Part shown: one piece after another, positions 26,701-35,904 of the stretch | Layout of the letters: each line of letters opens with the position of its first letter | Position numbering within the stretch: position 1 is the stretch's first letter | Assembly (NCBI RefSeq): GCF_000275865.1 | Contig: NZ_CM001555.1 | Coordinates: 1,285,521-1,349,520, forward strand | Source of the DNA: Methanofollis liminatans DSM 4140 | GTDB taxonomy: Archaea > Halobacteriota > Methanomicrobia > Methanomicrobiales > Methanofollaceae | Direction of reading: 5' to 3' | Length of the DNA stretch: 64,000 bases | Program-made: the position numbers and the translations under genes | Notes under the pieces: model-generated | Database searches by the model: none | Told to the model about the DNA's origin: nothing | The model's input: the letters and a program-made list of their open reading frames with translations, nothing else

Positions 26701-27369
26701 CCTGGGAAACATATCCGGGGCGACCTCGCTCGCGGCGGCAAAAAGGTGCTTCCTGAAAAAGGTCGGGTTATCGCGGATCTCGGCCCACTTTTTATGGGAC
26801 AGGCGCTCAAATGCCGCGTGCAGGTCATCGATCTTTCCCTGTCGGTCCATCTCGGCCTCGATCACCCTGGCATAGGTGAGGTTGTTGCAGTAACCCCGGG
26901 AGAGATAGTACTGCGAGAGGAGGAGTTCGGGAAGTTCCCGCGTCTTGCTCGCAGAGAGAGTATTGAGATTGAAGGCCAGCACCGAGGCCTCGCACTGGTC
27001 CATCCTCTTCAGGCTCCTCAGGATCGAGGTGGTGCGGGGCCCGTCGGGCGGCAGGCGCGATTCAAAACGCTCGCATGCAGAAACATTCTCAATGACCCTG
27101 TTCTCCGCGAGCAACGCCATGATCTTTGCAAGATGGGACTTACCCGAGCCAAAGTACCCGGAGATCCAGATCCCGATCTCTGTCGTCTTCGTCAGAAACG
27201 TATCAGTATAATGCTCAAGAAAATCGTCCAGGAATTTCTCGATCATCGGGGTGACGACATAACTGCCAATCTCAACAGCGAGTTTATGTTCGTCCTCTCT
27301 CTCGGCAACCTTAATAACGGGCTCAATTTTATCTTCAACGCGTGTTTCGAATAGATCAGCGATTATCAT
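23701..27369 (-). CDS. brxC: BREX ATPase BrxC
   Basis: 1222 aa. Walker A is GYFGSGKSH (about residues 69-77) and Walker B is MWVMDETGQW (about 265-274), both in the context typical of BrxC/PglY. A long charged C-terminal half follows. BrxC is a large ATPase required for BREX methylation and exclusion, probably organising the complex. The start overlaps the brxB stop as ATGA and pglX starts two bases after its stop, so brxA-B-C-pglX are tightly coupled. Confidence 0.93.
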   Translation of the reverse strand: MIIADLFETRVEDKIEPVIKVAEREDEHKLAVEIGSYVVTPMIEKFLDDFLEHYTDTFLTKTTEIGIWISGYFGSGKSHLAKIMALLAENRVIENVSACERFESRLPPDGPRTTSILRSLKRMDQCEASVLAFNLNTLSASKTRELPELLLSQYYLSRGYCNNLTYARVIEAEMDRQGKIDDLHAAFERLSHKKWAEIRDNPTFFRKHLFAAASEVAPDMFPRPEDVKEALSEAEAGAIINVSTLVDTVLDDLERLERERGKPQRFMWVMDETGQWIENNNGRLARLQAFVEEAALKGQGRIWVAVTTHGDMGAIYKEARALDGDMKKIEGRFRFKPALTTENIEQVLENRLLRKRTEGRRVLQSLYERCGSGNLKGIGELSNALQVLPDCSEDSFVTYYPFLPYQVHLIPDIVKSLRSRGGRGEQMSGSTRTLLAITQDVLRAGRVRYLEMEPGVLVRFDEIYHNLSGEGEVSPDVRTDISRISKVVPDANGFTASVAEVLFLVRELEYIPRTIDNVARLTIRDVDDDLSDAIARVRPELERLMKAGLVARIGEEYEFLTGERRTFEDEVTTVEAQMGQGIREEQFGRLFISESNWRKWLGSNTVSFKSQEFSFSLEVDHKRVGGTSGAVTLKMITPLERVGGATVQDLQSDSLHSDERNTIFFLSGRVPEFEQDLTRYIAMKDVIDRWKQDPHKSEDARKLARDREGIDLPKLQKRVVDGLRAGIRSGTVVFRGASRTLDLPSSQSAGDGLLSVMAEFWPKIYTNFDRVPVRISNDQQAIRDVLAGKTGVSADVKALALYDQTGTLNPQSPLIDAIRTYLAGEQTQGRRALGKEMLDYFEEPPFGWDPNAVRVGVAAMARAGSVKVVLNKKVYTNPDDQDLQDAMRVSSHFKKSELELEETTIPPEMLTEVRSVLINLAKSRRIEETPAALAEAAGSLADALIERAHRVELWARGSGMPLSAAFTKGKEAWTALSGMTNPVHRVREIAGNREGFAAGHDAICAADAFVEKNGDAFTRLRALKGQMEAVSYHTDESSSVREMVSAWNAAVEKASFTDPEAWKRLLATQKQAELEVKELVAGWKESAREVLEEGLAALPTNLAERDLDAGLAEKWRPPLEHLRSEIEECSIPAQVATLPSRAGKAVADLQMKIDAEVARIEREKAIEKGGVSVPSQKVRLSLTSLVSGKRVRSIAEWERLRDDIDARVRAKINEGYDMVEFE

Positions 27370-27935
27370 AAGAGATCTCCCCGGTACATGAACTCGTCTC
27401 TCCGGTCAAGGAAACGATAATGTCTCGGCCCGGTGAGCGCCCCGGGAATCAGGACAATAACCGGACAATCGAGTGATAGTTCTGCATCATTCCACAGGCT
27501 CTGCATGACATCCCATGGACCCGACGCAGGATAAAGAGCAGAAATATGTTCAATACTCAGAACTGGTTTTCCAGAACTCTCTTCCGTCATCCTGAGCCTG
27601 ACTTCATCGGCAATTGCGCTCACCCAGAGCCGGCTCAGGTCCTCCTGTGCGCTGACCCCCCACTCCCTGTCAGTCAGGGATTCGACAACATTATCGACGC
27701 CGATATCGGAGAGGACAGACTGTGTGACAGTAAGCACATCGACCGTTTTCACATCGATATCAGGCTGCAACGCCCGCGCCTGCGTGTGCCACTCCCTGAG
27801 GACTGCCACCTCTGCAGAGACAGGATAGACAACCGCGAGAAAAGGAACGCCGGTCTTCCTCCCGATGAAATCGTAACGCGTCTGGATACGGGTGATCGCC
27901 TCCCCGATTTTCCATTTCCAATCGTTATGCGTCAT
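27366..27935 (-). CDS. brxB: BREX protein BrxB (DUF1788)
   Basis: 189 aa from the ATG at 27935, which overlaps the brxA stop (ATGA) and has GGAGAG nine bases upstream. A start 15 bases earlier is possible but less well placed. The sequence matches DUF1788: RYDFIGRKTGVPFLAVVYPV and DCPVIVLIPGALTGPRHYRF near the C terminus. Small core component of BREX of unknown biochemical role. Confidence 0.9.
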   Translation of the reverse strand: MTHNDWKWKIGEAITRIQTRYDFIGRKTGVPFLAVVYPVSAEVAVLREWHTQARALQPDIDVKTVDVLTVTQSVLSDIGVDNVVESLTDREWGVSAQEDLSRLWVSAIADEVRLRMTEESSGKPVLSIEHISALYPASGPWDVMQSLWNDAELSLDCPVIVLIPGALTGPRHYRFLDRRDEFMYRGDLL

Positions 27936-28756
27936 CTCAGGTCTCTCCACTCATCAGGCGTCTGTAACACAACCGTTCGTCCAGCCCGCTCAAAATGGAT
28001 GATCCGTTTCAGGGCAAGATGCTGCAGATGGTGAGCGACCTCATCCTCGGTACAGAGAAACAGGCGCCAGGTCGGATCAGTCAGCACGTCGTTTCCCCTG
28101 ACCCCCTCTGCGGTAAGAATGCGGAGAATGTGCTCTGCGGTCTTCAAAGGCAATACCGGCTTGACCAGTCTTTTCTTCTGTTTCCCCTCAAGCACACCAA
28201 AATCTCTCAGAGAGGAGAGGATGATCCCGGCAAGTTTTACCCGTGTTGCTTCTGTCCAGGTCGTGACCTGAGGTTCGGCCTCTGCACAGTCGTCGAGCAT
28301 CTTCAGAATATCGTCATTCGCCACGTTGAACTGCTGAAGGCTCCACTTCTCCCAGAGAACCCGGGTTATGAAATCAAACGTAAACCGATCGCAGAGTGCA
28401 TAATGCACATACAGAAGCGATACGAACTCCCGACCGTGAGGGCCAGATCTATATGCTTCGATCACCTCATCCAGAGCCCATTTAGGGAGTTTGAAGTAGC
28501 GGCTCTGTAACATGGTCCAGAACCTCTTCCTGCTCAGGAGAGCCCTTTGTGTGAAGAGGGTGCCATGGAGCGCCATCTCACGGATCTCCTCAAGAGAGCG
28601 CCCTGCCTCCAGACACCCAAAAACCCTTTCTGATTCTGGTAAGAGGGCCCCGATCATGTTTCTGGCGCGGTAGGGGCTTGTATCATGATAGTGAGAGGAT
28701 GGATCCTCTTCGGGATCGCTTTCAGTATTATCTAAATTGTCAAATGAATGGGCCAT
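27932..28756 (-). CDS. brxA: BREX protein BrxA (DUF1819)
   Basis: 274 aa. After a variable acidic N terminus comes the DUF1819 body: GALLPESERVFGCL, then FTQRALLSRKRFWTMLQSRY and LYVHYALCDRFTFDFI. BrxA is a small DNA-binding helical protein of the BREX core. It is the first gene of the coupled brxA-B-C-pglX string, with a promoter-like AT-rich stretch before it. Confidence 0.9.
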   Translation of the reverse strand: MAHSFDNLDNTESDPEEDPSSHYHDTSPYRARNMIGALLPESERVFGCLEAGRSLEEIREMALHGTLFTQRALLSRKRFWTMLQSRYFKLPKWALDEVIEAYRSGPHGREFVSLLYVHYALCDRFTFDFITRVLWEKWSLQQFNVANDDILKMLDDCAEAEPQVTTWTEATRVKLAGIILSSLRDFGVLEGKQKKRLVKPVLPLKTAEHILRILTAEGVRGNDVLTDPTWRLFLCTEDEVAHHLQHLALKRIIHFERAGRTVVLQTPDEWRDLR

Positions 28757-28830
28757 TCTAGATGTTGATGGGGTTTTATTCCAATAAGGGTTTTGTCTTT
28801 TGAATAAAACGATAGATTCAAATTAAAATC

Positions 28831-28845
28831 AGATATATTTCCAGA
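28831..28845 (-). promoter_or_regulatory. Candidate BRE/TATA promoter of the BREX operon
   Basis: On the minus strand the sequence reads TGGAAATATATCTG: a purine-rich BRE-like GGAAA followed by ATATAT. It lies about 80 bases before the brxA start in the AT-rich gap between the helicase and brxA. Start site would be near 28810. Not experimentally supported. Confidence 0.4.
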
Positions 28846-29016
28846 TACGGTTTTTCTCTAAAATATCGGACACGGGCACACTTCTCCCGGATTACTTCTT
28901 CAATATCCCATCTTCCCTCAATACCCGCGCACCCCGCCACCACAACACCTCAACCTTGACGGGGGGTGTCTCCATCAACAACACCTATCGTTCATCAGCG
29001 GCCTTATAAAAACCTC

Positions 29017-31689
29017 TTAAATTCCCTCCAACATCTTCAACGCATTTTTTGCAGCGATTTTTACGCCCTTCGCATAATCCCCTTTGAGTTTCATAAGGGC
29101 GCGTTTTGAACCTGTATCGTTTAAATATCCGAGTGCCAGTGCGGCCTGCTGCCGCACACCCGGTTCTTGATCTTGAAGAAAGGGACGTATGAAAGGTATA
29201 GCCTCGCGGGAACCGATCTGACCAAGGGCGATGATCGAATGTTCCCTGACGCGCTTATTACCGTCTTTGAGCACGGCGATCAATGGCTTGACCGCCGAAT
29301 GTTTTTCCCTGACAAGGAGGTCCAACGCCCTGTTCTGTTCCTTTTGTGGTGCCTGATCATCTATCAAAATCGAAATGAAACGCTCAACTCTACTCTGACC
29401 CATCGACTTCGGCATCTCCCACTGAGCGGGCAGCTCGCGGGGAGGGGGACTGGCAGGTACGCTCTCCTTTCTCTCCTCGACAGCCACCCCCCCATACCAC
29501 AGGATCAACCCCCTGATCGCCGCCGGCTCCCTCCCGCCGATGACCAGCAGCCAGCGCTGGCTCGGCACCTCCACCATCTGCTCGTTTCGGTACGCCGACC
29601 TCAGCACCCGCGCCCACCCCTCATCGGTCAGGGGGCCGGTCATCCCCTCCAGCAGGCCGACCAGCCGCGCCCGCGCCTCGGGCAGGATCGATTCGACGAT
29701 ATTCCTCACCTTGATCACGCCGAAGTCATCGGTCGCCAGGCCTTCATGGCCGGCATAGTATGCCCTGACCGCCTCCTCGGACTCCCGCTCAAAGGCGGAG
29801 AAGACCCCTGCATCAGCAGAGACCTCCTCGGTGATCGGGATCCCCATCTTCAGGGCCACATCGGTGATCCATGCGAGATCGTTCTGGTAGGTAAACGAGT
29901 CCTCCGAGACGATGTAATTGCGGGGGACGGCCACAAAGTGGTGGAAGACCGGCCGTTTGCCGGGCCTATTCCGCAGGATCCTGCCCAGGCGCTGGATCAG
30001 CTGGAGTTTTGTCTTCGACGAGGCCACATTGATCCCGACCTCCGCATCCGGAATATCGATACCCTCGTCGAGCATCCTCGGGGCGATCAGCACCCCGTTC
30101 CTCGCCGCCCTGAAGGCCTGGAGGGCGTGCTTCACCTCCGGGTCCTTCATCTTTGAATGGACGATGAACGCCGGCACCGCCCCTGACAGACGCTCATAGA
30201 CCCGCTCGCAGGTCGCTATATCCATCGCAAAGAGCACGCACTTCCTCGCCCCGGCCAGATCCCGCGCCAGCCTGATCGCCTCCTCGAGCTTCGGCGACGA
30301 GCGGTGGATCACCCACCGGCGTTTGTTGATCAGGCCGATCATCTGGAGCCACTCGTCCGGGATCTCCACGCTGCGGTACCTGAGATCGGTCATCAGGCGG
30401 ACAAAATCCGAAAGGCTCTCAAACCGTTCAAACCGGTTCCTCGACAACACCCTGATCCGTTCTCTCTGGCTGGCGTTGATGTAGTTCAGGAGTTTCCTGA
30501 TGCTCTCGGTGATCGACGCAAACTCCTCCTCCTCCATGATATCCAGGAAGGTCTTGTGGACCACAAGGTTGAACTCTGGGATGATCCCGTCCCGCCGTGC
30601 ATCGGCCAGCGTATAGGTGTAGACCGTCCTCCCGAGGTAGCCGTCCAGGACATCGGTCCGCCCGCGCCCCTCCACTGTTGCCGAGAGCCCCATCTTCCAT
30701 TTGCACGGGACGGAGAGGGCGTTCCGAAACTGCGGGCCGGCCCCGTGGTGGACCTCGTCGACGATGAGCAGGTCGGTGCCGTACTGCCCCGGATCCCTCA
30801 TCACCATCTGGAGGGTGTTGAACGAGATCTCAAACCTCCCCTTATACGAGACCGGCACCGAATAGTCCTCGTCAGGGTCGCCCAGGAACCCCAGTCTCTC
30901 TATCGCCTCCCGCCGCCACTGGTTCAGGATCGCCCGCGAATGGCAGAGCACCAGCACCCGCAGGGAGCGGTGGACTCTGAAGAGATGATAGGCCGTGGCA
31001 AGGCCGATCAGGGTCTTACCGGTCGCGGTGGCCATCTCCAGCACCCCTTTCCCGCCGGCACCGAGCCAGCGGTCGCGGGCCTGGACCTGGTGCTTCCAGA
31101 GGGAGAGCAGGACCTCGGGCGTCTCGGCGATCTCGCGGAGGCCCTCGTCGGATGGGGGCCATGCGCCGAGGTAATCCCCCCACTTTTTTGCGTTCTTCAG
31201 GCCGAGATAGAACTCCATCGCAAAGAGCGAACTCCCTACAGAGAAGAGGCGGGCGCTCTCGTCGATCGGTGAGGGCGGCAACGCGATCTTCACGGCGATC
31301 TTCTTGAGGATCTGGACCTTCTGGATCTCGGGGTAGGTGTGGAGGGCGGTGACCAGGTGTTTTCTGAACCCTGAAAATTCTCCCCAGGCATAGTCTGCGT
31401 CAGATCCCTCGGTGAACCGCTCGGAGAGCACGGCGGTAGACGTCTCTGCGACATAATCCTCCAGGAGCTGATAGGCAGGCCCGGTGGTGTCGAGCCTGGG
31501 AAAGAAGAGGGTGCGATGAAAGGTGCGGTGGTGGTATTCGTTATCGTAATGGTTGAGGAGCTCCTCATCGGCCAGGCTCAGGGCAACCGGGAGGGGATGG
31601 GGGTTGAGAGACTGCTCTCTGAAATAGTCAAAGGTGAAACGCTCCGGGTGTTCGAGATATTCCAGTTCAAATGCCGAGAGATGTTTCAT
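29017..31689 (-). CDS. XPB-like SF2 helicase with C-terminal HEAT repeats
   Basis: 890 aa. Helicase motifs: MATATGKTLIGLATAY (motif I, about residue 218), LLIVDEVHHG (motif II, about 306), GLSAT (motif III) and IQRLGRILR (motif VI). The N-terminal 200 residues are unrecognised. The C-terminal 120 residues are HEAT/PBS-lyase repeats (HSIIALGQIGSREAIPFI and QQAALALGYLND). It precedes brxA on the same strand with a 260-base gap, so it may belong to the BREX locus as an accessory motor, although it is not the usual BrxHI or BrxHII. GGAGAG lies before the ATG. Confidence 0.8.
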   Translation of the reverse strand: MKHLSAFELEYLEHPERFTFDYFREQSLNPHPLPVALSLADEELLNHYDNEYHHRTFHRTLFFPRLDTTGPAYQLLEDYVAETSTAVLSERFTEGSDADYAWGEFSGFRKHLVTALHTYPEIQKVQILKKIAVKIALPPSPIDESARLFSVGSSLFAMEFYLGLKNAKKWGDYLGAWPPSDEGLREIAETPEVLLSLWKHQVQARDRWLGAGGKGVLEMATATGKTLIGLATAYHLFRVHRSLRVLVLCHSRAILNQWRREAIERLGFLGDPDEDYSVPVSYKGRFEISFNTLQMVMRDPGQYGTDLLIVDEVHHGAGPQFRNALSVPCKWKMGLSATVEGRGRTDVLDGYLGRTVYTYTLADARRDGIIPEFNLVVHKTFLDIMEEEEFASITESIRKLLNYINASQRERIRVLSRNRFERFESLSDFVRLMTDLRYRSVEIPDEWLQMIGLINKRRWVIHRSSPKLEEAIRLARDLAGARKCVLFAMDIATCERVYERLSGAVPAFIVHSKMKDPEVKHALQAFRAARNGVLIAPRMLDEGIDIPDAEVGINVASSKTKLQLIQRLGRILRNRPGKRPVFHHFVAVPRNYIVSEDSFTYQNDLAWITDVALKMGIPITEEVSADAGVFSAFERESEEAVRAYYAGHEGLATDDFGVIKVRNIVESILPEARARLVGLLEGMTGPLTDEGWARVLRSAYRNEQMVEVPSQRWLLVIGGREPAAIRGLILWYGGVAVEERKESVPASPPPRELPAQWEMPKSMGQSRVERFISILIDDQAPQKEQNRALDLLVREKHSAVKPLIAVLKDGNKRVREHSIIALGQIGSREAIPFIRPFLQDQEPGVRQQAALALGYLNDTGSKRALMKLKGDYAKGVKIAAKNALKMLEGI

Positions 31690-32566
31690 GTGCGCTCTCC
31701 ATGAAATCAGGGATCAGGACATGCTCTGTTATCTCTTCACGATTAATGCTGTTTTCGGTATTGTTCTCGCACATCTGAGATCAGGAAATGAGGACATAGA
31801 GGAGAAGAACCTCTCGCTCCATCAAACGAGTACGAAAAGAGCTCTGCCCGCCTCTTCACCGACATGGTGCACCGGAGGGAGGGGGAAGGTTCGGAGAAAG
31901 GTTTCCCAAAAAGTTCTAGATTGTGATATTATAATGCTGCAAACAGTGTCCAGAGTACGGAGCGTATCGAAACAATTTCAAATAACACTGGAGTGAAAAC
32001 GGCATATCTCGCAATATATTCTATTTTTTGCATTCTAAAGAATAAATGGGCTTCATTTCCATCATGTCGCCATATCGTTCCTCTCAGGCCCTCTCACGTT
32101 ATTGAATCGAGAGAAACCCTCTATTGATGGCTGCTCTCTTTTTTGGCTGACGGGGATCTGTGGTGATGGAGAACACAGTCAGAATCGGCGTATGAGCGGA
32201 GCGCCCAGAACAAGATAAGTACCATGCAGGTGACACCTATCAGGAAGACAAACCATCTGCTGTTCCGCAAGGCAGCCATTGCCATCTACACCGCACAGAC
32301 CGCCCAAATCTCTTCTTATCTGCCGGAGCTAGCCACAGATGCAGGATATCACATTTCTCAGAGTGGGATACTCACTATCCGACATAGGAATCATGCCTTC
32401 TGGAGAAGCGGCATGAGTCTCACAAGAATTGTGGTACGCCGCCCCCGATTCTGGCCGGGAGTTCATATTCGCTACCTGAACGACTACGAGCGAAACGATA
32501 GAGCCATTTCACCCAATCAAACCGAATAAATTATCAGAAGAGAGACGGATAGAACCAGATGATCTC
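31690..32566. other. Intergenic region between the divergent helicase and Wadjet operons
   Basis: About 880 bases between a minus-strand and a plus-strand operon, so it must hold both promoters. A 101-codon frame at 32224-32529 has no ribosome site or recognisable domain and is not accepted as a gene. AT-rich patches near 31920-32050 and 32520-32540 (AATAAATTATC) are promoter candidates. Confidence 0.4.
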
Positions 32567-33661
32567 ATGCAGAACATCATCAGAGCGATCCTCCTCCGGC
32601 ATAAAAATAAGAGGATCGCCCTCAGCTATATGAAAAGAATCCTCAAAGACGATGGGATCAACCTCCTTGCTGATACCGAGTGGCAGAAGCAGTTCATCTG
32701 CACGATCCGCTACCTCATCCAGAAGGGCGTGCTCGTCCCCCTCAAGAATGCACGACCGCTCACCGGGTACGGCGGGCTTCCCGATAGATATACCATCCGG
32801 CGGGACCTGATCGCAGAAAAAGAAGCACCCCTCTCAGCGGAGCATAAAAACGAACTCTTCTCCCTCCCTGCCCCGATGTCCATTGATTACTACGCACACC
32901 ATGCAGACACCTATCGCCGGGACCGTGACGCCATCATCAGGATCAGGGACCTGATCGACGGGGACGACCACGAGGTGCTGACAGTCAACGAACGCTCCTA
33001 CGAGATCTTCGGCGACGAGAAGGCGATCGATGAACCGCAGCACGCAGCAGTCGACGGCTCGGCGGTGCTCAGGAATCTCGGCCTGATACTCGCAGACATC
33101 AGGGCAAAAAAGGTGTTTGAACCATTCTTCTACATTGAGAAGGGCTTCGGTGCAGAGCAGGGGAAAACGAAGAGAAACGTCCTGATTGTCGAGAACAAGG
33201 ACACCTTCTGGACCTTCCAGCGGGCGGTGATTGCAGGGGAGTTTGACGGCATCAACCTCATCATCTACGGGGAGGGAAATGCGATCCAGAAAAAATTCGA
33301 GTACATCGAGACCGTGGGTGGGACACCGGACGACCTATATTTCTATTTCGGGGACATTGACAGGGAGGGCATTGCCATCTTCAACCGTTTGCAGGCACGC
33401 TACCCCGACTATGGCATCAAGCCGGCCACCTCCTTCTACACCGCCGTTCTGAGGAAGGCAGGATACCGGAATGCTCGCCCTCTCAGGACAGAACAAAACA
33501 GAGGGCAGATTCCACTTTCCCCTTTTATCGACGGTTTCGACGAAGAGAGCAGGGCGGCGATCGAGTGGATCATCACGGAAGAGAGATATCTCCCGCAGGA
33601 GGTCCTCACCGCTGTCGACCTCAGGAGGATGAAGGCCCTTGGACTATCAGAGACATTTTAA
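32567..33661 (+). CDS. jetD: Wadjet TOPRIM nuclease subunit JetD
   Basis: 364 aa. The C-terminal TOPRIM domain shows VENKDTFWTFQ (about residue 206-217, catalytic Glu), NLIIYGEGNAI and YFYFGDIDREGI (about 258-270, DxD). In Wadjet this subunit cleaves circular DNA once the SMC complex has extruded it. The N-terminal 190 residues are the DUF3322-like arm. It comes first in the operon, whereas type I Wadjet has it last. The next gene starts inside its 3' end. Confidence 0.85.
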   Translation: MQNIIRAILLRHKNKRIALSYMKRILKDDGINLLADTEWQKQFICTIRYLIQKGVLVPLKNARPLTGYGGLPDRYTIRRDLIAEKEAPLSAEHKNELFSLPAPMSIDYYAHHADTYRRDRDAIIRIRDLIDGDDHEVLTVNERSYEIFGDEKAIDEPQHAAVDGSAVLRNLGLILADIRAKKVFEPFFYIEKGFGAEQGKTKRNVLIVENKDTFWTFQRAVIAGEFDGINLIIYGEGNAIQKKFEYIETVGGTPDDLYFYFGDIDREGIAIFNRLQARYPDYGIKPATSFYTAVLRKAGYRNARPLRTEQNRGQIPLSPFIDGFDEESRAAIEWIITEERYLPQEVLTAVDLRRMKALGLSETF

Positions 33662-35165
33662 AGATATCAACGAACGCATGGAGCACCTCGTGTGCTTCTA
33701 CCCTTTTTTTAAGGCCTATGCCCAGAAGAGGGACTATGATGCCCCCTCCCTCGCCCTCGGCGTGCTGACATTTCTCATCGAAAAAGGCCGTCTCCAGGGC
33801 CGCACCGTGAGGCCCGACGAGATCCGGGGATACATCGAAGGAATGATGAAAGAGATGTACCCTGGGCAGACATTTGACTACCAGGAGGTGACACGGACCG
33901 TGCTTGGCGATCTCGAGACCACACCCGGTGGCGAACTCTACCACTTTCAGTACCTCGACACGGTCAGGAAGCAGCAGGTCGACCGCTATGTCCACCTTGT
34001 CGAGTACAACGTGAGCGAGGGCGCCTACCAGATCACCGACGCCGGTCTTGAGTTCATGATCACCATCAAGGAGCTCCCCGAAGAGTCCAGGGTCACGGTC
34101 GCTCTCATCCTCTTTAAAAAGCAGATCGAGAGCGGGTCCTTCAGAAACGCCCTGGAGACGGTGAGGAGCCTCAACCTCGAAGTCCACCGGAAAAAAGGGA
34201 AAAGACAGGCCCTGATTGACAGCATGATCTACGGAGACCCCGACGTCGTGGAGAAATTCACCGCCTACACCAGGGACATCATCTCCCAGCTTGAGCAGGA
34301 AGAGGAACTCTTTCGTCAGGTCCAGAATACCCTCCAGGAGATCTCAGAGGATAAAAAGCGGATCACCGATCATTCCCGTTCACTGGGTGACGAAGAGGAC
34401 TTCATCACCATCAAAGAACTCGCAGACGAACTGGACCGCGGCTACAGGCTCCATAACAAACTCCTCGAAGACTACACCACGATCCCCTCGGAGTATGAAC
34501 GGATCAAGAATGTCAGGTTGCACTCGCTCTTTGAACGCCGCTACCAGTTCCAGAAAACGCTCGAAAACCACATCCTGGCCAACCTTCCCAATGACGTGCA
34601 TGTGGTGGAGATGCTCCCCCTCCTCCTCCCCGGCCCCAGGAAAACGTTCAGTATCTGCAAACTCTTCGAGCCGCAGAATATCATCGGGAAAAAGGCAGAG
34701 GTTGCAGAGAGTCGGGTGAAAGAAGAGTGGGGCGATGCAAAGCCACCCGATGAGATCGTGCACGAACGGCAGGTGAAGACCTTCACCGCCTATGCGTCCG
34801 TTCTGCTTGAAGCCCTCAGCGAGGGAGGGCACCTTGACCTGCCCGCATTCTTGGACCTGGTCCTGGCGAGGTACGGGGACGGGGGAATGGACCACATCGA
34901 CCTGATCCCCTTCCTGATCGAGTTGAACAAAGGCGCGCGGCAGGAGGAGAAAGAAGCGTACGAGACGGTCTTCGACCTCCACACACCAGAAGAACGGCAG
35001 GGCGCGATCGAGAAGGTTCTGGTCTCTGTTGCGACTGAAAAGGAGGTCGGGATCGACACGATCAGAGTCAGGTCCATGCCCGAGATCCGGGTGCCGCTCA
35101 CCGATGAGAGAGACGTGTACGTCTCGTACCTTGACTTTATGGGAGAACGACAGAATGAAGTTTGA
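33639..35165 (+). CDS. jetA: Wadjet kleisin-like subunit JetA (TTG start)
   Basis: 508 aa, largely helical and acidic, beginning with the phrase DYQRHFKDINERMEHLVCFY. It fits the JetA/MukF-type kleisin by gene order and size. The start is TTG: GGAGGATGA stands seven bases before it, inside the jetD end, while the next ATG (33678) has no such site. It overlaps jetD by 23 bases and jetB by 11, so expression is coupled. It would bridge the JetC heads and bind JetB. Confidence 0.8.
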   Translation: MDYQRHFKDINERMEHLVCFYPFFKAYAQKRDYDAPSLALGVLTFLIEKGRLQGRTVRPDEIRGYIEGMMKEMYPGQTFDYQEVTRTVLGDLETTPGGELYHFQYLDTVRKQQVDRYVHLVEYNVSEGAYQITDAGLEFMITIKELPEESRVTVALILFKKQIESGSFRNALETVRSLNLEVHRKKGKRQALIDSMIYGDPDVVEKFTAYTRDIISQLEQEEELFRQVQNTLQEISEDKKRITDHSRSLGDEEDFITIKELADELDRGYRLHNKLLEDYTTIPSEYERIKNVRLHSLFERRYQFQKTLENHILANLPNDVHVVEMLPLLLPGPRKTFSICKLFEPQNIIGKKAEVAESRVKEEWGDAKPPDEIVHERQVKTFTAYASVLLEALSEGGHLDLPAFLDLVLARYGDGGMDHIDLIPFLIELNKGARQEEKEAYETVFDLHTPEERQGAIEKVLVSVATEKEVGIDTIRVRSMPEIRVPLTDERDVYVSYLDFMGERQNEV

Positions 35166-35904
35166 CGAAGAAAACCTCGGAGTCGCCCTGGAGATCTTCT
35201 ATTCCATCCTGAAGAACGGGTCGATCACACGCACCGACAATCCCCGCGAATTTTTACGGTATGACCAGGAGACCGAGGTGAGGGAGGCACTGGAGGTCTG
35301 CGCAAGAAAGCAGGGATTGGTCCTCTGCAGGTACCACGACGTCTTCTACCTCAGCCCCGGCATAAACAACCCGGTCTTCGGCCTCTCAAACACCGAGATC
35401 AAAAACGGTCTGGGGTACGGCTTCAAAAACCCCGAGATGTACACGGCATTTTTTATCATGCACATCCTCATCGCCGAGTTTTACCGGGACTCAACCCGCG
35501 AGCCCTACCTGGAGAAGGTGCACAAAACCCGTCTCCTTGAGGTGGTCGAGCAAAAGATGAAGGCAATGGAAGCACTCGAAGACCTGGAGACGACCAGCGA
35601 AGGCCACCAGTTCAACTTCAAAGTGATCGCCGAAACCTGGAACAAACTCCCTTCGGCCGAACTCAGACCAGACGAGTGCGATGAGATCAAACAGCGCGGT
35701 ATCAGTTCGAAGAACGCCCTGGTCAACAGCACCATCGCCTTTATGGAGAAAAACCAGCTTGTCAGGGAGCACGACGGGGCGGTCTACCTCACCCCAAGGT
35801 GCAAGGCGATCATCGCCGGGACGTACAGCAACGAGGAGGTCCAGGCCGACCTGAGAGCCTTCATCGAGGGGCTTGGCGATGCCGCGGAGGAAGACGATGC
35901 CTAA
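35155..35904 (+). CDS. jetB: Wadjet MukE-like subunit JetB
   Basis: 249 aa, winged-helix-rich like MukE: EIFYSILKNGSITRTDNPRE near the N terminus and ALEVCARKQGLVLCRYHDVF. In Wadjet it dimerises and binds the kleisin JetA. Start at ATG 35155 within the last codons of jetA. The stop lies within the first codons of jetC (8-base overlap). Confidence 0.8.
   Translation: MKFDEENLGVALEIFYSILKNGSITRTDNPREFLRYDQETEVREALEVCARKQGLVLCRYHDVFYLSPGINNPVFGLSNTEIKNGLGYGFKNPEMYTAFFIMHILIAEFYRDSTREPYLEKVHKTRLLEVVEQKMKAMEALEDLETTSEGHQFNFKVIAETWNKLPSAELRPDECDEIKQRGISSKNALVNSTIAFMEKNQLVREHDGAVYLTPRCKAIIAGTYSNEEVQADLRAFIEGLGDAAEEDDA

Noticed and set aside
25975..27354. 459-codon open frame antisense to brxC
   Set aside because: Shadow of brxC; no ribosome site or recognisable motif.
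32224..32529. 101-codon frame before jetD
   Set aside because: Random composition and no ribosome site; probably non-coding spacer or an old fragment.
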